Source: Rhizomys pruinosus (lineage: Eukaryota > Chordata > Mammalia > Rodentia > Spalacidae). Taken from it: DNA of 64,000 nucleotides. Location of the stretch: contig VZQC01004565.1 of assembly GCA_009823505.1 (NCBI GenBank), positions 716,167-780,166 of the forward strand. Reading direction: 5' to 3'. A model generated the notes under the pieces. That model was given only the letters and a program-made list of their open reading frames with translations. It was not told the DNA's origin and did no database searches. Shown in pieces: positions 1 through 11,252 of the stretch. A program made the translations under genes and the position numbers. Within the stretch, counting starts at the first letter, position 1. Each line of letters opens with the position of its first letter.

Positions 1-330
1 AAAAAAAAAAAAAACAGAAAGAGAACAAGTGAATGATCTAACACTGCAGCTAAAATTACTTGAGAGACAACAACGAAAGAAACCTAAATGCAGCAGACAA
101 GAAGAAATAACAAAAATCACAGCAGAGATCAATGAAATAGAAAAAAAGAAAACCATACAAAAATCAATGAATCCAAAAGCTGGTTCTTTGAGAGAATAAA
201 AAAGATAGACAGACCTGTAGCCCAGTTAACCAAAAGAAAGAAGGAACAACTCCAAATCAATAGAATCTGTAAAGATAGGGGAAATATCACAACAGACAAT
301 GAAAAGATCCAGACAATCATAAGGGATTCC

Positions 331-585
331 TTTTTAAAGTTTTTATTAATTTTTTTTATTTATTTCTGTATGTGTATGAATGTACTGTCTGCATGCAAGT
401 CTGTGCACCCGTGTCATGCAATGCCGTGGAGGTCAGAAGGGGGCGTCAGATTCCCCTGGAACTGGAGTTCTCCTGGAATTGGAGTTTCAGACGGTTCTCG
501 GCCACCATGTGGGTGCTGGGGAGTGAACCCGTGTCCTCTGCAAGATCAGTCGGTGCTCTTAACCGCTAGGCCATCTCTCCAGCCC
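331..585 (-). mobile_element. B2/B3-type SINE, 17-bp-duplication subfamily
   Basis: A tRNA-derived SINE in reverse orientation, ending in the complement of the GGGCTGGAGAGATGGC start and beginning with a T-rich tail complement. It is flanked by an 8-bp target duplication AAGGGATT at 321-328 and 586-593, so it inserted into the L1 after the L1 had landed. It carries the internal tandem duplication seen as two successive CTGGAAnTGGAGTT units. Confidence 0.9.
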
Positions 586-2186
586 AAGGGATTACTTTTA
601 AAACCTATACTCTACTAAGTTTGAAAACCTAAAAGAAATGGATGAATATCTGAATTCCTGAGAATCACCAAAGCTCAACCAAGAAGAGCTCGACAGCTTA
701 AATAGACCAATTATATATGAAGAAATTGAAGATATAATAAGCAGCCTCCCAACCAAAAAATGCCCATGCCCAGATGGTTTCACAGCAGAATTCTATAAAA
801 TATTTCAAAAAGACCTACAACCATTAATACTCCAGATTGTTTAGAAGGATACAAACAGAGGGAGTTCTCCCAGATTTCTTCTATGAAGCAAGCATCACTC
901 TAATACCAAAACCAGGCAAAGATGTAACCAAATAGGAGAACTGTAGACCCATCTCCCTAATGAACACAGATGCCAAAATTCTAAACAGAATACTGGCAAA
1001 TCTCATACAGACCCACATCAAGAAGATAATCCACCATGACCAAGTTGGATTCATACCAGAGATGCAGGGATGATTCAACGTACAAAAATCAATAAATATC
1101 ATCAAGCATATAAATGGACTGAAAGACAAAAACCACAACCATCATCTCAAATGATGCAGAGAAAGATTTTGACAAAATCCAGCATCCTTTCATGCTTAAA
1201 GTCCTATAGGGAATTGGATTGGAGGGATCATTCCTTAATGTAATCAAAGCCATATACAGGAAATCCAAAGGCAATATAATCCTAAATGGGGAAAAGACAG
1301 AAGCATTCCCCTTAAGGGTAGGAACTCGGCAAGTTCGGCACCCATCACCATTGTTTTTCAATATAGTGACTGAGACCCTTGCTAGTGCAATAAGACAAGA
1401 AAAGAAATTAAAAGAGTTCTAATCAGAAAAGAGGAAGTCAAGCTATCCCTTTTTGCCGATGATATGATTGTCTATGTAAGGGATGCTAAGAACTCCACCA
1501 GGAAACTCCTAGAAATGATTACGCACTTCAGTAAAGTGGCAGGATACAAAATAAATCTAGAAAAATCAGTAGCCTTCCTCTACACCAACAATAGGCAACT
1601 GAAGAAGGAATACAAGGACAACTTCCCACACACTATTGTCTCAACAATAATAAAATACCTAGGAACAAACCTAACGAAAGACACCAAGGATCTCTACAAC
1701 AAAATTTTTAAACCTCTGAAGAAGGAAATTGAAGAAGACATCAGAAGATGGACAAACCTCATGCTCATGGACTGGGAAAATAAATATAGTAAAAATGTCC
1801 ATTCTACCTAAAGTCGTATACAGATTTAATGTAATCCCAATCAAAACCCCAAGAGCTTCTTCACAGGTTTGGAAAAAAAATCCTCAATTTCATTTGGAAA
1901 AACAAAAGACCCCAAATAGCCAAAGCAACTCTGGGTGAAAAGAGCAATACAGGGGGGCTTGCTCTACCAGACATCAAACTATACTACAGGGCTTTAGTCA
2001 TAAAACAGCTGGTACTGGCACAAAAACAGACCAGTTGATCAATGGAATAAAACTGAAGATCCAAACCTGAGCACATACAATTTCATCCACCTCATATTTG
2101 ACAAGGGCGTCAAGAGGACACATTGGAGGAAAGACAGCATCTTCAACAAGTGGTGTTGGCAAAACTGGATCACTACCTGTAGAAGA

Positions 2187-3170
2187 ATGAAATTAAACCC
2201 CTACCTCTCACCCTGTACAAAAGTCAATTCCAAATGGATCAAAGACCTCAACGTGAAATCCAAAACTCTGGAGGTGATAGAAGAGAAACTTGGCAGCAGA
2301 CTACAAGACGTAGGTGTAGGAAAAGACTTCTTAAATCAGACAGCAGCTGCACAAGAAGTAAGGTCATCAATTGACAAATGGGACCTCATTAAACTCAAAA
2401 GCTTCTGTACATCAAAGGAAACAATAAAGGAAGTGAAGAGAAAACCCACAGAATGGGAGGAAACCTTCACAGCAGATACATCTGACAAAGCATTAATCTC
2501 CAGAGTATACAAGCTACTCAAAAAACAAAGAAGAAAGAAAACAAATGAATCACTCAGAAGATGGAGCAAAGATCTGAACAGAGACTTCACAGAGGAGGAA
2601 TTAGAGATGGCTGAGAAACACCTTAAGAAGTGTTCAACATCACTAATAATTAAGGAAATGCAAATTAAAACCACCTTAAGATACCACCTTACTCCAGTAA
2701 GACTGGCTAGGATCAAGAAAACAAATGATGCCAAGTGCTGGAGAGGGTGTGGGGAAAGGGGAACACTCATCCATTGCTGGTGGGAATGTAAACTTGTGCA
2801 GCCACTATGGAAAACAGTGTGGAGAACCCTTAGAAGACTCAAAATGATCCTGCCATTTGACCCAGTCATACCACTCCTGGGTATATACCCACAAGACTCA
2901 TCTTACTGCAGAGATACATGCACAGCTATATTTATTGCCGCTCTGTTCACAATAGCAAAAAACTGGAATCAACCCAAATGCCCCTCAACTGACGAGTGGA
3001 TAGAGAAAATGTGGTACATGTACACAATGGAATTCTATGCAGCAGTAAAGAAAGACAACATCATGAACTTTGCAGGTAAATGGATGGAGCTTGAAGACAT
3101 CATGTTAAGTGAAGTAACACAGTCCCAGAAAAACAAACGACAAATGGTATCTCTCATATGTGGACGCTAG
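2187..3170 (+). pseudogene. L1 ORF2 C-terminal frame
   Basis: A 327-codon open stretch covering the last quarter of L1 ORF2 protein. It includes the C-terminal Cys-rich zinc-knuckle-like segment ([18 protein letters not shown]) and the conserved tail with [18 protein letters not shown]. It ends at the normal ORF2 stop after the SQKNK tail plus a short extension. It is open only because it is a relatively young copy. Upstream ORF2 is broken, so no full protein can be made. Confidence 0.85.
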
Positions 3171-3305
3171 TACCAATAACCCAGTTATAAATATTTCTTG
3201 TGGAGAGGGATGCACATTAAAAGAACAACAACAGAAAGATTGCATCAGAAGGCTGACTGAAATAGTGACTCGGGAGGGGTGGGAGGGGTGGGAGAGGGAC
3301 ACGGG

Positions 3306-5394
3306 TGTATATTCGATTGGTGCATGTTTAATTGACATGAGTTCAACAAGTATCCAGTTTTGCCCAGACTCTGTCTACAAGATACATGGTGTTTTAGGAC
3401 TTAGTAAAAGTAAATATGGGCATATTGGACAACATTGGTTTGAAGACTGATAAAAACGGTAATGCATCTGAGTTAATTGGTGATATAAATTGCTCTTGTC
3501 CACATTAGCTTTAACTAAAATCTGTATAACAATTACTTTGGGATTGGTATAAACAAATGTTCTCTATAATTTTGCTGTCATATAGTATCACCTGGTAGCA
3601 ATCTCTTTCACCTATAGGATGATTTAACTCAAAAATGAACTTTGTTTCCCAAGTTAATCACATACAGTAACCCAAAACAGCATGGGTGAACTTGATGAAA
3701 TCTGTGCCTTGATTCCACCCTATAGGTATGTATAAAACAACTGCTTTTTTGAGACTCATGGGTCAAAAATAAAAACCTTAAATAAAAAAGGGGGATATAG
3801 ATAGATATGAAAACTTTTTGTCAAAAAACCTTGCAACCCAAATCTTAAAACTAACTATGGGAAAGGATTTGTATGTTCCAACAGGCCAGAGTATCACCAA
3901 CTTAATGGCTGAGAAAGAAAATGCAGCTTTGCAGTGAGTAGGATGTACCAGAAAGTGCCAGCAGAAGGATTGACTCCTCTGGGCATTGAAGGGAAGAAAT
4001 GCCTCAGATTGCTGCAGACATCAGGCCCCTCTGTGGATCCTACTAGTAACAACTATTTTTAATGATTCCTAACGAAGCTTACCTTCTAGGTGCCGCAAAG
4101 GTTTTAATACAAGAGACTTTCTTAACTCCCCCCCATAGAATAAGGAGAAATAAGATGATGATGAGGTCGTTCTCCAGCTGTAGATTGGAGCCAGCTGTTA
4201 TAGAGGTATTCTCTTGTAAAATCAGTAAAACTGCCTTCTTTAATTGACTAATGGACATAGAAACTGTGAAAAGGATTATTCTCTATTCAGAACCAAATAT
4301 AATGCTAAAGTCTCCTTAAGCTATGCACTTAAACAAAATATATTAATACAGGAGCTCTGACATCAACAATGGATTATTCTACCAAGGAGATGTTGGCCAG
4401 GGGATCCAAGCCCCCACAAATGGTAAAGGCTCCTTGCCTCCAAACTGGGATATCTGCAGGAAGAGAGGCGATAAGGCCCTGCTGTTGAAGACCTGATATA
4501 AACATGGGAAAGATGTATGGAGACCGCACTTGCAAGTATACAGATGGTCTCTGGGATGCCAGAGAGTGTTACCAAAGACCACTAAACCAATAAAGCAAAT
4601 ATAGGTCTCCTTGAGTCAAGCAAGACTCCTCCGTCAGCACCAGCTACACCTCATCTGCCTGGAAATACTGTGCAGCAGTGGCAGCCATATGTCTGTATAT
4701 CCCAAATCTAATTGGCTATTAGCTCTCTCCTTGGAGGAATAACCCACGGCTGATGCCACAAGCTTACATCCTCTAATGGTTAGGAGATGTTATAAACCAC
4801 ACGAAGACCCTGTCATACTTAACAGAAGAAAATGTAATTCATGGATTAACATACCATCCAAACATCTGTGTCTATACCAAAGTAACCTACCATAACAATT
4901 AGTACTGTTTAAATACCTATATATCTAATTGCGTGTGCTTCATTAGTAGGATCGAAAGGCTATATATTATACTGTTTAAATACCTATATATCTAATTGCA
5001 TGTGCTTCATTAGTAGGATCGAAAGGTTATGCCTGGACAAGCTGGCAGCCCATGAAAGAAAACAGCCAGAATTGACTAGAGACCAAGACAACAGCTCCAG
5101 AGAAAGTAGACTGTTTTGCTTCTCATCCACCCGTGCCCCGTTTCTAAGCCCAGGGAACAATCTGTGGAAGAGGGGGCGTGGTAGAATGTAAGGGCTGTGA
5201 TTGGGGTGAATAGTGAAACTACAACACTATAGTCTGGACACCCATTTGATCAACTTGATTGAACATACAAGCCCCCCTGCTGGATGGTGCGACCCATGGG
5301 CTCTGGGAGTTTGGGCACAACTGCTTGCAAATTGGTTTTACATGAAGGATGCTTGTACTCATAAATTATCACTTATTGTTTAAAAATGAAAAAA
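3306..5394. other. no gene recognised; possible old LTR-element remnant
   Basis: No coding frame of note. A purine run at 3,784-3,795 (A6 then G5) looks like a retroviral polypurine tract, so this may be a decayed LTR element, but I could not find matching LTR ends. A 67-bp tandem duplication sits at 4,904-5,037. The rest is AT-rich unassigned sequence. Confidence 0.35.
4904..5037. repeat. 67-bp tandem duplication
   Basis: Two copies of one unit starting ACTGTTTAAATACC, at 4,904 and 4,971, differing at a handful of bases. Each contains TAGGATCGAAAGG. It looks like a simple local duplication inside unassigned sequence. Confidence 0.85.
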
Positions 5395-5547
5395 GCAGAG
5401 AATGATGCAGGAAAGTTATGGCAGAATGCATGATCTGGGATGGGCTGGGGTGGGGTGGGGGGAAGGAAAAGGGATATATGACTGAACTGAATTGGAAAAT
5501 GATGTATGAAATACACAGAACATCAATAAAAAATGAAATAAAAAAAA
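5395..5547 (+). mobile_element. L1 3' UTR tail
   Basis: The terminal L1 3' UTR: a pyrimidine-poor GGGGTGGGG run, then a conserved stretch ending in an A-rich tail. The same tail is found in reverse at 34.3-34.4 kb. It abuts a second L1 fragment at 5,548, so two separate L1 insertions meet here. Confidence 0.75.
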
Positions 5548-6250
5548 GAAAACAAATGATACCAAGTGCTGGAGAGGTTGTGGGGAAAGGGGAACACTCA
5601 TCCACTGCTGGTGGGAATGTAAACTCATACAGCCACTATGGAAATCAGTGTGGAGATCCCTTGGAAGACTTGGAATGAACTTGCCACCCGACCCAGCCCA
5701 CTCCTGGGCATGTACCCTCAAGACTCACCCCACCGCAGAGATACATGCACAGCCATGTTTATTTCAGCTCTCTTCACAATAGCAAGGAAATGGAACCCAC
5801 CCAAATGCCCCTCAACTGATGAGTGGATAGAGAAAATGTGGTACATCTACACAATGGAGTTCTATGCAGCAGTAAAGAAAGACGACATCATGAACTTTGC
5901 AGGAAAATGGATGGAGCTAGAGGACATCATGCTGAGTGAAGTAACACAGTCCCAGGAAAACAAACGATGAATGGTATCCCTCATCTGTGGATGCTATGCC
6001 AATTACTTAGTTGTAAGTATGTCTTGTGCATGGCCCCTTGAGCTTTTGTCCAAAGCAGTTGGGAGTGATGTATATTGGAAGCAACAACAACAACAGAAAG
6101 GACTGCATTAAAGAACTGACTGTAACAATGAACTTCTGCTCAAAACAGTCAACTTCCACATGGAGAATATTGAGTGCCACAAACCATCCCAGTGGTGGGT
6201 TCACTCAATCTGCGGGAACCAGGGTCTTGGAAGGAGGGCATGGAGTTCCG
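5548..6250 (+). mobile_element. L1 fragment, ORF2 C-terminus and 3' UTR
   Basis: A severely 5'-truncated L1. It starts in the Cys-rich C-terminal region of ORF2 and reaches the ORF2 stop near 5,970 (tail ending SQENKR). About 280 bp of 3' UTR follow. The ORF2 part aligns by eye with 2,720-3,150. Right edge approximate. Confidence 0.85.
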
Positions 6251-7235
6251 CAAATGTCAGTCAGAAACGACACCAGAAAATACGGTTTTGAATCTGCTGC
6301 ACTTTACTGAGAACAAGTCAAAGTTTTTAATATCACAAGGCTGGGAAAGTGGCTGGGGATTAGCACTTCCCCGGGAACAAAAGTCTCATTACTAAAGGAA
6401 CTCACACCTGGGTTTACAAGGACAGCAAGTCAGATAAATTTTACACATCAATGGAAGTTTACACATAGTATACTGCTCACGCTGTCTTAGCAGGAGAGAT
6501 AAGCAACAAAACAGCAGCCCTAAAACTACAAGCCATAAACAATTTTTTGTTTTTTTGAAGTTCCAGTTTGATGTTTCTCATCCTTCCTGGGGCTCGATTT
6601 TCCCAAGGCTGCTTGTTATCTCTAGGCTGTAATTCAAGCCAAAAGCCTGGGAAAGCCTCTTAATTAGTTCTGTTTTTCTTAAAGGAGAAAGCCTGCCATG
6701 TGCCTCTAAGTATTACATTTTAACATGCATAACTGTAACTAAAACTTTTATCTTACTAATCCTATCATATGTAGCTTCCTGCTTAAAGGACTGAGCCTTT
6801 ATTTTTATTAAATCTGGAAAAACACTTTTATTATTTGTAACTGACCTATGATATCACTCAGTGTAATGTTTTTCATTTATAATATCTTTGTGGGGACTTC
6901 TAGGACAAAGGAGACTTTAGATACTGTTTCTCTGTATGATTTTACTTAGGTTCATGAAGCTTCTTTTTGCCTGATTTATTTCCAGACACATTTAACTGTC
7001 CCTTGTCTGGGATTGAGGTTTTGCTGAGCTCAAGAAAAGAGTCAAGAGACAGTGTGCGAAGTCCAACACTCAAGAAGCATAACATCTTTGTAGTGCATCG
7101 TGATCTCAGAAGCTAATGCTGAGCACTCTGCCAGGGACCACCAGGGAGCTTAGCCTCGGAAGACACATATCTCCCGTCTGGTATTATGACTTTCGTCATT
7201 GCTCACACAGACGACACTGGAGTTGGTGTGGCAAT
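6251..7235. other. no gene recognised
   Basis: AT-rich sequence with no open frame of interest and no transposon that I can name. Part may be additional L1 3' UTR or an old LTR. Confidence 0.4.
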
Positions 7236-7239
7236 TGAG

Positions 7240-7370
7240 AAAGACTGATAAAGAGATGAAGAGCATGTTTGGCAGAATGTATGAGCTCTGGTGGGGTGGG
7301 GGAATGGGGGGGACACATGTCTAGATTTGATAAAATGATAAAAATAAATTTATATAAAAAATAAAAAATA
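7240..7370 (+). mobile_element. L1 3' UTR tail
   Basis: G-rich run (GGTGGGGTGGGGG) followed by the A-rich terminus of an L1 3' UTR, matching the tail at 5,395-5,547. A B1 element follows directly in its A-rich end. Confidence 0.65.
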
Positions 7371-7515
7371 AGCCGGGCGTGGTGACACACGCCTTTAATA
7401 CTAGCACTCGGGAGGCAGAGGCAGGCAGATCTTTGTGAGTTCAAGGCCAGCCTGGTCTACAGAGTGAGTCCAGGACAGCTGGGGCTACAGAGAGACCCTG
7501 TCTTGAAAAGATCAA
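7371..7515 (+). mobile_element. B1 SINE
   Basis: 7SL-derived B1 starting GCCGGGCGTGGTGACACACG, with the internal GAGTTCAAGGCCAGCCTGG box and a CTGTCTTGAAAA end. An A-rich (AAATAA)n tail continues to about 7,572. Confidence 0.92.
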
Positions 7516-7572
7516 AAAAATTAAATAAAAATAAAAATAAAAAATAATAAAAAAATAAAAAATAAATAAATT

Positions 7573-8633
7573 TGATCCTTTTTGACTGAGGATGTATAGT
7601 AAACTGTTAAGCATTGTGGTTCAGAGCTAAAAGAGGATGGTACAGGCTGTATAGCAAACCAACAATATAGATGGTATACAGCAGAATCTCCTAAGGGAAT
7701 ATGAAATTACTCAGAAATTTTCCCTTTACTCCATAATCTACAATTGAGATCCAAGTACATGGAGACTATGGATCAGTTGCTTCCCTTTTGCAATTGAAAA
7801 CAAGATATAAATGGGAAAGCTGAGAGGTATCTGTTAGAAAACAATTGAAAGTTATCCTAACAAATTTTACAATGGAACATTGCTAAAGTCAAGTTTCACA
7901 TTCAGCCTGCCTATAAAAATGTGAAGGCCTAAAATACAGAATTTAGAAAATAAGCAAAAAACACTCTACCCTAGGGCTAACTTCCACATAGGTAGGATTT
8001 CCCCTCTGAACTGTATGGACAGGAGTCAGGACACCAGGATTCTCATCATGGCTCTAATCTGAACAAGGTGTGAACACCTAAGCATTCATCTCACCTCTTT
8101 GGGGCTATTTCCTCTTCTGTAAAGAAGAATGGCCTCAACTGGATGTGAAATGTTATCCTTAAAAAAATAAACAAAGTCTTGAATTGTAGATCAAGTCTTT
8201 TAGTCAGTTTTGGCAAGTGCAACTGGTCAATTTTCAAGTAAGCCAGGCCATAAAAACGTCTTTCTCTGCTTAGAAAAGTGAAATTAGAGTTGTGGGTAAT
8301 TTATCAATCTAATCCCTTCTTTTCTGTTGTTCTATCACTGGAAATACACCAATGATCAAAGTGTACTACAGTGCACTTCTGGTTCCCAGTTCTACTTGAT
8401 GATAAGAGTCTTTAAAGTTTGGCTCCCAGCTCCTTCACTCTGCCTTAGAGAAGTTATATACTGGCATCATCTTGGCCAGAACCAAACAGGAAGGAGAGGA
8501 AATGTTTGAATACTATTTAGAAAGTGAAAACCACAAGGACAAAATCCAAATAAAATTGAGGAATGTCCTTGCGAATATGGCAGATGTGCAGAACTGTATC
8601 AAGTATAAGGAGAAATATTAGGAAACTTTATTG
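7573..8633. other. no gene recognised
   Basis: About 1 kb of ordinary AT-rich intergenic sequence. I see no V segment, RNA gene or recognisable transposon. Confidence 0.5.
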
Positions 8634-8822
8634 CTTAAGAGCACTGTCTGATCTTGCAGAGGACCAAGGTTTGGTTCTCAGAACCCACATGGTAGTTAAT
8701 GACTATCTGTAACTCCAGTTCCAGGGGATCTGACACCTTTTTCTGGCCTCTGTGGGCACTGTATAACACAGGTACACTTACATACATGCCAGCAAAACAC
8801 TCCTACATAAATATCAATTTTA
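8634..8822 (+). mobile_element. B3-type SINE (old)
   Basis: Diverged tRNA-derived SINE: TTAAGAGCACTGTCTG, then the AACCCACATGGTAG and CTCCAGTTCCAGGGGATC blocks typical of B3. It lacks the 17-bp internal duplication. A reverse-oriented SINE is inserted in its tail. Confidence 0.8.
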
Positions 8823-9044
8823 AAAATTTTTTTAATTATTTATTTTTGTGTATGAAAGTACTGTCTGCATGTAGGTTTGTGCATCTGTGTCGTGCAAAGC
8901 CACAGAGGTCAGAAGAGGGTGTCAGATTCCCCTGAAACTGGAGTCAAAGATGGTTCTCAGCAGCCATGTGGGTGCTGGGGATCGAACCCGGGTCCTCTGT
9001 AAGAGCAGTTGCTGCTCTTAACTGCTAGGCCATCTCTCCAGCCC
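8823..9044 (-). mobile_element. B2/B3-type SINE, no internal duplication
   Basis: Reverse-oriented tRNA-derived SINE ending CCATCTCTCCAGCCC. It has a single CTGGAGT block instead of the doubled one. Flanked by ATCAATTT-like direct repeats. Confidence 0.88.
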
Positions 9045-9134
9045 AAAAATCAATTATTTTTAAAAAAGAAAAACATTAGAGAAGATTTTATTGAACTGTT
9101 TAAGAACTTATTACTAAATAGTATTCAGAACTGT

Positions 9135-9215
9135 TTTTCCTGGTGCTGGGGATTGAACCCAGGGCCACGAGTGTTCTAGCACACACTCTGCTTCTGAGCT
9201 ACAATCCTAAGCTTT
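9135..9215 (-). mobile_element. ID/B4-like SINE fragment
   Basis: Short fragment with GGTGCTGGGGATTGAACCCA and a GAGCTACAATCCTAAGC end, the pattern of the ID-related part of B4 elements. Confidence 0.55.
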
Positions 9216-9246
9216 GTAACTTTTTGATAAAAGAACCTGTTAATAA

Positions 9247-9400
9247 AACTGGGCCTGGTGGCACACATCTTTAATACACAAGCACTCATGAGGCAGAGGC
9301 AGAGGCACATGGATTTTTGTGAGTTACAGACCACCTTGATCTACATAGCAAGTTCAAGCCAGCTAGGACTACATAGTAAGACCCTGTCTCAAAAAAAGTG
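9247..9400 (+). mobile_element. B1 SINE (old)
   Basis: Diverged B1: start TGGGCCTGGTGGCACACATC, GAGGCAGAGGCAGAGGC box, and an ACCCTGTCTCAAAAAA end. Confidence 0.88.
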
Positions 9401-9564
9401 AAAATCACTTAAATATATCATTTTTTTTGCAAATGCACATTCATTTTGATAAACAATTTCAGTGCTATTTAAAGAATGATACACATGCTGGGGATATAGC
9501 TGGGTGCAGAGTACTTATTTAACATGTGGGAGGTCCAAGTTTCAATTAGGTTTAATTTTATTTT

Positions 9565-9712
9565 TTGTTCTTTTTGAGACAGGGTCTCCTTGTAGACCCA
9601 GATGTCCTGGAACTCACTATGTAGACCAGGCTAGCCTTAAATTCCCAGAGATCTGCCTGCCTCTGCCTCCCCAGTACTGGAATTAAAGGCATGTGCCACC
9701 ACACCTGGCTCC
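9565..9712 (-). mobile_element. B1 SINE
   Basis: Reverse-oriented B1: TTTTTGAGACAGGGTCTCC at its 3' side, CAGAGATCTGCCTGCCTCTG internally, and CATGTGCCACCACACCTGGC at its 5' side. Confidence 0.92.
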
Positions 9713-10255
9713 AAGGTTTAATTTAGAAAACTTTATAAACAAAGACAAAATTCTATCTCAAGCTGTGTGTGCGTGTAGTTTGTATATAAGAGAAGTACAG
9801 GCAGGCAGACTCCCCTGGGTTCACTGGCCAGCGAACCTAGTCCAGTTTGTCAATTTTCATGTTTTGTGGTGAAGTGACCAAACAAAAACAGGCAATTATG
9901 CAGGTACATTGGTAATTCTAATTCATTCATTATGTGCCAAAATACTGTTGAGTGAATGAATACTTGAAAAACCTAATCAAAACTGAAGAATTTAGTTTTT
10001 ATTGGTACTTAAAATACTATCCTTGACAATCATTAAAGGCAAATTCTCAATAAAAAAAGATTATCATATTTCAATAGGAAGTTCGAAGGTGATTGAGGAA
10101 TGAGATTGCCCATGTCTGTACCAGACATTAAAACAGTAAATTCTTTCTGAGCATGCTGGGTAACCAACTGCATTTCATAAGCCAATAAGGTATGAAACAT
10201 ACCATGAATTTCCCTACATTTCCTAAAGCACGCTGAATCCTTTATTCCTTGCTTT
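9713..10255. other. no gene recognised
   Basis: AT-rich intergenic sequence without a recognisable feature. Confidence 0.5.
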
Positions 10256-10592
10256 TTATTGTTATTAAACTTTTCCCATATGTCATACATATTTCTCAAT
10301 GGAATCGAATTTTTCCATGCCTCCCATCCCACCCCACCTGAGGTCCTGACCTCTGCCATACAGTCCCCTATCATGTTTCTGAGGCGTTCAAGTTTTTTTT
10401 GTCCAGTTCTGTTGTGTCTCTCCAATTTGTTATTGCTGACGTATAGATAGATATTATCTATATATATAGATATATATATATCTAGATACGTAATATATAC
10501 AATACAATACATACATACATACATACGTACACATATCACTTGAATTGGAGGATTTTTTTCCTAAAAGATGTCATGTTTTCTTTGGGGCATAA
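10256..10592 (-). mobile_element. L1 3' UTR fragment with embedded microsatellite
   Basis: Reverse-oriented L1 3' UTR remnant with CCCATCCCACCCCACC as the complement of the G-rich run. It continues into GATA/TATA and CATA repeats (10,440-10,530). It then enters a conserved block containing CACTTGAATTGGAGGA, which recurs at 11,186 and 34,614. Confidence 0.65.
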
Positions 10593-10601
10593 GTGAACAT
10601 A

Positions 10602-11105
10602 TGTGTGGGAATGAAACTTTGTATATGGCTTGAAGCAAGAACTTGTAAGGGCTGTCCCAGGAGATCTCCAGTTATCTGATATCTCTGTGGGCTTCTAGAG
10701 TTATCTGTAGCAGGAAGATTCGGGATATTACAATGATTATTGCTTCACCTTATCTCTACAAAGTTCCAGGCCCCTTCCCTTGAGGCATTGAGCAAAATAT
10801 CCTACCTCTAATTACCTGCTGCACAAACCAGAGCTTTGCATCCCCCTGATTAGAACCAAGTTGGCTCACCCCTCCCTTCCATCTGCTCCCCACTTCTTTG
10901 CCCAAAGCACTGTAGTCTTGAATATATAGACCTCACTGACAGAAAATAAATGGAGTTCCTATCCTCCCCAGCTCTCCACGCGTGTGTGAGAGTTCATTCT
11001 GTTCTTCAGGTGATCTCCAGCGGAATTCTCTGCCCCCTTCTTGCAGGAGCAAAGCCTAGAGACTGCTGGCCTGCAGGCAGGAGGCAAGTCCTGGACCTGA
11101 GCCAA
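10602..11105 (+). mobile_element. LTR-like element (solo LTR?)
   Basis: About 500 bp starting TGTGTGGGAATGAA, with a TATA-like ATATATAG near 10,922 and an AATAAA signal near 10,945, in the order expected of an LTR promoter and polyadenylation region. I see no internal retroviral sequence, and the family and right edge are uncertain. Near-identical direct repeats of about 100 bp flank it. Confidence 0.45.
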
Positions 11106-11129
11106 GAAGATAAGGACACTGAACCGACA

Positions 11130-11252
11130 CATACATATATACATACATACACACATACATACATACATACATACATACATACATACACATATCACTTGAA
11201 TTGGAGGATATTTTTTTCTAAAAGATGTCATGTTTTCTTTTGGGCATATGAG
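11130..11252. repeat. CATA microsatellite plus repeated flank
   Basis: A (CATA)n run followed by CACTTGAATTGGAGGA and AAAAGATGTCATGTTTTC. It repeats 10,499-10,592 almost base for base on the other side of the LTR-like element. Confidence 0.8.

Larger units (their letters stand above)
1..3305 (+). mobile_element. LINE-1 fragment, ORF2 to 3' UTR
   Basis: A 5'-truncated L1 whose left edge lies outside the window. It enters ORF2 between the endonuclease and reverse transcriptase regions, runs through the reverse transcriptase (with the polymerase FADD box near 1,455 as FADDMIVYV), then the Cys-rich C-terminal region and a short G-rich 3' UTR near 3,270-3,305. Frame shifts and stops break the first 2.1 kb. 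A SINE splits it at 331-585. The 3' end is not sharp, because no clear poly(A) tail is visible, so the right edge is approximate. Confidence 0.9.

Noticed and set aside
2336..2869. 177-codon minus-strand open frame
   Set aside because: Lies antisense to well-conserved L1 ORF2. It is a shadow of the real frame.
10033..10539. 168-codon minus-strand frame
   Set aside because: It runs through an L1 3' UTR and a TA/CATA microsatellite, with repeat-driven composition (CMYCI, YIYL).
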